Below are positions 5,694 to 7,780 of a stretch of DNA of 7,780 nt, piece after piece. A program made the position numbers and the translations under genes. Where the stretch lies: positions 1 through 7,780 of the forward strand of contig JAISTO010000225.1 in assembly GCA_031272575.1 (NCBI GenBank), read 5' to 3'. Under the pieces are notes generated by a model. That model saw nothing but the letters and a program-made list of their open reading frames with translations. It was not told the origin of the DNA and did not search any database. Numbering within the stretch: the first letter of the stretch is position 1; each line of letters opens with the position of its first letter. This DNA comes from Treponema sp. GTDB taxonomy: Bacteria; Spirochaetota; Spirochaetia; Treponematales; Breznakiellaceae.

Positions 5694-7080
5694 AGAGGGC
5701 CTTCACTTCGGCCTGCAATTTCTTGCCCTGCATGTTCGCCGGAATGCTGTCGACAAAGCGCCACTTCTTTGGGACGACTACCGGCGCGAAAAAGCCGGAG
5801 AGGTAGTCCTGCCAGAAGCGGTTGATGTCCGCTTTTTCTTTTCCCGCAAACTTTTTCGCGCCCGCGTCGTTCAGCACTATCGCCGCCGCGAGGTACTGCC
5901 GGCGGTCTTCCATTGAGACCACACAGACGTCCTTCGCAAGGCCCGACTCGAGAATGCGCCCCTCGACTTCCGGCAGCGATATGCGCTGCTCCTCGATTTT
6001 GACGACAGAGTCCGCCCGTCCCTTCAGGATGAAACGCCCGTCCGGCAGCACCTCGGCAAGATCGCCGGTGGGGATGGGCGGCACCCCCGGAAAGGGCAGG
6101 TGGATAAAGAGACAGCCTTTTTCGTCGGTGGAGACCTTAATGCTGCTGAAGGGGGTCCACTCCGGGCCGTCCTTCGAGCGCCGGTACGCTATGCCGGACC
6201 CCTCGGTACTCCCGTAGATGTCGACAGGCCAGAAGCCGAAGGTCTCCTCGGTTTTCTTCGCGGTCTCTTCCGGCAGAAAACCCCCTGACGCGATGATCCA
6301 GGGGGACTTCAGGGCGAGACGCAGACCCGCTTCCGTCGCGCGCTTTAGAAAGGCGGGGGTAGTAAAGATGATGTAGGGGACGTCTGAGAGGCGTTCAAAC
6401 TCGGCCGGGTTTTCTATGCGCGTTCTGCGGAAGGGTATGCCCAGCGTAAAGGGCAGGATGATGTTGAAGACGAGCCCGTATATGTGGTGCTGATCCACCG
6501 TAACGGCCGTTTTTCGACGCGCCCAGGCCTCGACCCACTCCGGCGGGAACCCGATGTCCGCCTCGAATTCGACGAGCCGGTGCGGGATGCCCTTCGGCTT
6601 CCCGGTCGACCCCGACGTGAAGATCGTGAAGACCGACTCGAGCGGGTTGAAAGGGATATGCACCGGTGCGCCGCCTTCTTCCGGCGCCCCCCGCGCGAGC
6701 GCCTCCGGTATGGAGACCGCCCCCGCAAGCGCCTGATCGCTGAGTATGCCTATGTCCGCCTCGCCTGCCGTAATGTCCGCAAGGCAGCCCGGGCTTGTGT
6801 TGGCGCTGAGCAGGACCTGCTTCCGGCACTGGAACAGCGCGATGAAGGCCGTCAGGAAGTACCAGCAGTCTTCGGAATGCAGTATCCACTTTGCGTGCGG
6901 CCGCGCGGCGATGACCTCCCTGAGGGCCGCGGTGTCGCGGAACAGGTCGCGCCACCTCCGGTACTTGCCGTCCGAGAAGGCCCCCTCGTAGCAGAGGATA
7001 GTATCGTCGGGCCGCGACTGGGGCGTGAACCGTGAAAACGGTATTTCGGTTAACCCCGCGCTGTTTCCCTTTTCCGCCAT
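5665..7080 (-). CDS. apeH: AMP-dependent acyl/aryl-ACP ligase (ApeH-like)
   Basis: Adenylating enzyme of 471 residues of the ANL superfamily, shorter than acyl-CoA synthetases and in the ApeH size range. Motifs in order: P-loop FTSGSTGKPKGIPH (154-167), IYGSTEGSGIAYR (288-300), TGDL with the adenylate-ribose aspartate (338-341), hinge and core LKGRADSVVKIEEQRISL (352-369), and the C-terminal lysine loop PANMQGKKLQ (447-456; Lys453 is the likely catalytic residue). In aryl polyene pathways ApeH activates an aromatic acid such as 4-hydroxybenzoate and loads it on an ACP. The same role is inferred here, but the substrate cannot be read from sequence and no lyase or chorismate enzyme lies nearby. 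The ATG follows the second ACP gene by 20 bp and has a full AGGAGG 5 nt upstream, the strongest ribosome site in the operon. Confidence 0.92.
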   Translation of the reverse strand: MAEKGNSAGLTEIPFSRFTPQSRPDDTILCYEGAFSDGKYRRWRDLFRDTAALREVIAARPHAKWILHSEDCWYFLTAFIALFQCRKQVLLSANTSPGCLADITAGEADIGILSDQALAGAVSIPEALARGAPEEGGAPVHIPFNPLESVFTIFTSGSTGKPKGIPHRLVEFEADIGFPPEWVEAWARRKTAVTVDQHHIYGLVFNIILPFTLGIPFRRTRIENPAEFERLSDVPYIIFTTPAFLKRATEAGLRLALKSPWIIASGGFLPEETAKKTEETFGFWPVDIYGSTEGSGIAYRRSKDGPEWTPFSSIKVSTDEKGCLFIHLPFPGVPPIPTGDLAEVLPDGRFILKGRADSVVKIEEQRISLPEVEGRILESGLAKDVCVVSMEDRRQYLAAAIVLNDAGAKKFAGKEKADINRFWQDYLSGFFAPVVVPKKWRFVDSIPANMQGKKLQAEVKALFARDSGDVQ

Positions 7081-7100
7081 TTTTCCTCCTGAAAAATACC

Positions 7101-7346
7101 TTACTGCTTCAGCAGCGGGAAGAGAACATTGACCACATCCCCCACAGTCCGCGTCTGCTTAAAGAGTTCGGGATCGATTTTACCCTCGATGTAGGGTTTC
7201 AATTTGACGATCAGGTCGACCGCATCGATGGAATCGAGCCCAAGTTCCGTGAAAAGTTGGGACTCCAGCGTGATCTTTTCCGGGTCGAGTTCGAATTCCT
7301 CGGCAAGAATTTCCCGAACCTTGGCGAAAACGTCTGCTTTAGTCAT
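7101..7346 (-). CDS. apeF: acyl carrier protein 2 (ApeF-like)
   Basis: Acyl carrier protein of 81 residues, acidic and helical. The phosphopantetheine attachment motif is ELGLDSIDAVDLIV (34-47), with Ser39 as the predicted 4'-phosphopantetheine site. The N-terminal helix VFAKVREILAEEF (6-18) is typical of ACPs. The gene overlaps the end of the first ACP gene by 8 bp (7339-7346), and a G6 run followed by GGAAA lies just upstream of its ATG, so it is coupled. It differs clearly from the first ACP, with GKIDPELFKQTRTV in place of NRYGVSF, so it is not a recent duplication. In APE systems the two ACPs are thought to serve distinct steps (priming/elongation versus transfer), but which does what is not decided here. 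Confidence 0.93.
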   Translation of the reverse strand: MTKADVFAKVREILAEEFELDPEKITLESQLFTELGLDSIDAVDLIVKLKPYIEGKIDPELFKQTRTVGDVVNVLFPLLKQ

Positions 7347-7614
7347 TTTTGTTTCCCCCCGCGCCTTCGGAAATGATATACTCGGCCAACGCGTTCACCG
7401 AAGCAAAATGCCTGCGGTTTTCCTCGTTATCCTGAGAAAATGAAACGCCATACCGGTTCTTGACCGCGATTCCCAACTCCAACGCGTCAATAGAATCGAG
7501 CCCAAGCCCGGCGCCAAAAATCGGCTGGCTGTCGTCAATTTGCTCCGGCCGCATATCCTCCAGTTCAAGGCTTTCAATTAGAAGTTTTTTTATCTCTAAC
7601 TTGAGACTTTCCAT
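7339..7614 (-). CDS. apeE: acyl carrier protein 1 (ApeE-like)
   Basis: Acyl carrier protein of 91 residues and the first gene of the operon. The attachment motif is GAGLGLDSIDALELGIAVKN (34-53), with Ser41 as the predicted phosphopantetheine site. The following NRYGVSFS and RRHFASVNALAEYI agree with ApeE-type ACPs. The start at 7614 (ESLKLEIKKLLIESLELEDM after Met) fits the ApeE N-terminus. An in-frame TTG nine codons further upstream was rejected because those codons lie within the -10 element and spacer of the promoter. No Shine-Dalgarno sits at working distance; the nearest G run is about 20 nt upstream. The predicted transcription start is at or 1-2 nt before this ATG, so the message may be leaderless. 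Confidence 0.93.
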   Translation of the reverse strand: MESLKLEIKKLLIESLELEDMRPEQIDDSQPIFGAGLGLDSIDALELGIAVKNRYGVSFSQDNEENRRHFASVNALAEYIISEGAGGNKND

Positions 7615-7621
7615 GTGGAAT

Positions 7622-7651
7622 AGTATAACATTTTCCCCCAAAAAGTGTCAA
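7622..7651 (-). promoter_or_regulatory. near-consensus sigma70-type promoter for the operon
   Basis: Reading the minus strand, TTGACA (7651-7646, exact consensus -35) is followed by an 18-bp spacer and TATACT (7627-7622), a one-mismatch -10. TG one base before the -10 gives an extended -10 (TGTTATACT). The -10 is only 7 bp from the first ACP's ATG, placing the start site at about 7614-7615. It is the only convincing promoter seen for the ten or eleven genes downstream. The -35 abuts a 15-bp tandem repeat. Prediction only; no expression data. Confidence 0.85.
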
Positions 7652-7680
7652 GGGGGCCTGCCCACAGGGGGCCTGCCCAC
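7651..7680. repeat. perfect 15-bp tandem duplication next to the -35 element
   Basis: AGGGGGCCTGCCCAC occurs twice head to tail (7651-7665 and 7666-7680) without mismatch. The decamer GCCTGCCCAC within it recurs a third time in inverted form at 7687-7696. The first copy begins at the last base of the -35 hexamer, so a protein bound here would touch RNA polymerase. It could be an operator or activator array, or simply an intergenic repeat. Confidence 0.9.
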
Positions 7681-7696
7681 TTGTAAGTGGGCAGGC
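7671..7696. repeat. perfect 12-bp inverted repeat (operator-like or hairpin)
   Basis: GCCTGCCCACTT (7671-7682) and AAGTGGGCAGGC (7685-7696) are exact reverse complements separated by GT. In RNA this would form a 10-11 bp GC-rich stem with a 4-6 nt loop. No T run follows on either strand, so an intrinsic terminator is unlikely. An overlapping alternative pairing, GGGCAG/CTGCCC (7689-7694 with 7696-7701), would compete with it. Its centre is about 27 bp upstream of the -35, a reasonable place for a dimeric regulator. Confidence 0.85.
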
Positions 7697-7700
7697 TGCC

Positions 7701-7712
7701 CGCATTTATGCG
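7701..7712. repeat. short near-palindrome CGCATTTATGCG
   Basis: Arms CGCAT and ATGCG are exact reverse complements around TT. It lies just upstream of the larger inverted repeat and about 50-60 bp upstream of the -35. It is short enough to be chance; listed because it adds to the symmetric elements clustered in this promoter region. Confidence 0.45.
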
Positions 7713-7713
7713 C

Positions 7714-7754
7714 GAGGCACGGAGGGACAGAGGAAGAGGAGGGGGGAGTGGGGG
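7714..7754. repeat. purine-rich degenerate 8-bp tandem repeat
   Basis: GAGGCACG, GAGGGACA and GAGGAAGA follow one another from 7714 to 7737 at an 8-bp period, running into a G/A tract. Positions 7721-7754 contain only two pyrimidines on the + strand, and 7729-7748 none. No gene or ribosomal site is evident. It resembles low-complexity intergenic repeats and may extend beyond the window. Confidence 0.6.
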
Positions 7755-7780
7755 TCGCGATGCGAGAGCGGGGGGTGGCT

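Larger units (their letters stand above)
120..7614 (-). other. single polycistronic aryl-polyene-like operon
   Basis: Eleven consecutive genes run the same way. Four junctions are 4-bp stop/start overlaps (GTGA at 5328-5331 and 4579-4582; ATGA at 3614-3617 and 749-752). Three are longer overlaps (7339-7346, 2715-2725, and 14-29 bp at 5665). The gaps are 20, 15 and 9 bp. No internal promoter or terminator is apparent. The order matches apeE-F-H-I-J-K-P-Q-R of aryl polyene clusters with the intervening G, L, M, N and O genes left out, followed by a folate cyclo-ligase gene. Confidence 0.88.

Noticed and set aside
7596..7631. Short upstream frame (ATG at 7631, 11 codons) preceded by GGGGGA, out of frame with the ACP
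   Set aside because: Its start lies upstream of the predicted transcription start and includes the -10 element, so it would not be in the mRNA unless an upstream promoter is used.
7615..7641. Upstream TTG start extending the first ACP by nine residues
   Set aside because: These codons lie over the -10 element and promoter spacer, and the ATG at 7614 matches the expected ACP N-terminus.

Overview
The window holds one tightly packed, single-direction operon on the minus strand. It reads from a promoter near 7650 down to a stop codon at 120, with a short repeat-bearing stretch at each end. The gene content and order (ACP, ACP, AMP-ligase, hotdog dehydratase, family 2 glycosyltransferase, LPLAT-type acyltransferase, 4HBT thioesterase, ApeP-type dehydratase, FabG-type reductase, ketosynthase) follow the aryl polyene (APE) / DAR-flexirubin type II fatty-acid/polyketide clusters of Gram-negative bacteria. 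In E. coli letter code they correspond to apeE, F, H, I, J (here split in two), K, P, Q and R. The last gene is a housekeeping-type 5-formyltetrahydrofolate cyclo-ligase, joined to the ketosynthase by an ATGA overlap.

Layout in the direction of transcription: upstream region with repeats and palindromes (7651-7780); near-consensus promoter (7622-7651) whose predicted start site falls on or next to the ATG of the first ACP; two ACPs (7614-7101); AMP-ligase (7080-5665); ApeI-type dehydratase (5693-5328); glycosyltransferase (5331-4579); acyltransferase (4582-3614); thioesterase (3617-3186); ApeP-type dehydratase (3170-2715); ketoreductase (2725-1988); ketosynthase (1978-749); cyclo-ligase (752-120); AT-rich repeat-bearing tail (1-119). 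Every junction is an overlap of 4-29 bp or a gap of at most 20 bp. Most downstream starts have a visible Shine-Dalgarno sequence, so one polycistronic mRNA is very likely.

Inferred joint action: the AMP-ligase loads an aromatic or other carboxylic acid starter onto an ACP. The ketosynthase, ketoreductase and the ApeI/ApeP pair then run condensation, reduction and dehydration without enoyl reduction, so double bonds accumulate. The thioesterase edits or releases chains. The glycosyltransferase and acyltransferase build the chain into a glycolipid-like membrane product. Compared with canonical APE clusters, this operon has only one ketosynthase (ApeR-type) and no ApeO/ApeC ketosynthase-chain length factor pair. 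It also has no MMPL exporter, LolA-like carrier, methyltransferase or ammonia lyase. It is therefore either a minimal variant making a different or shorter polyene, or it depends on genes outside the window.

Organism: a Gram-negative bacterium, GC about 60% in the genes by eye and far lower in the tail at 1-119. The TTCGCG/CGCGAA intergenic repeats and the GAGGNACA-like purine repeats are of a kind I associate with some gut or anaerobic lineages, such as spirochaetes. That is only a weak guess and the taxonomy is open.
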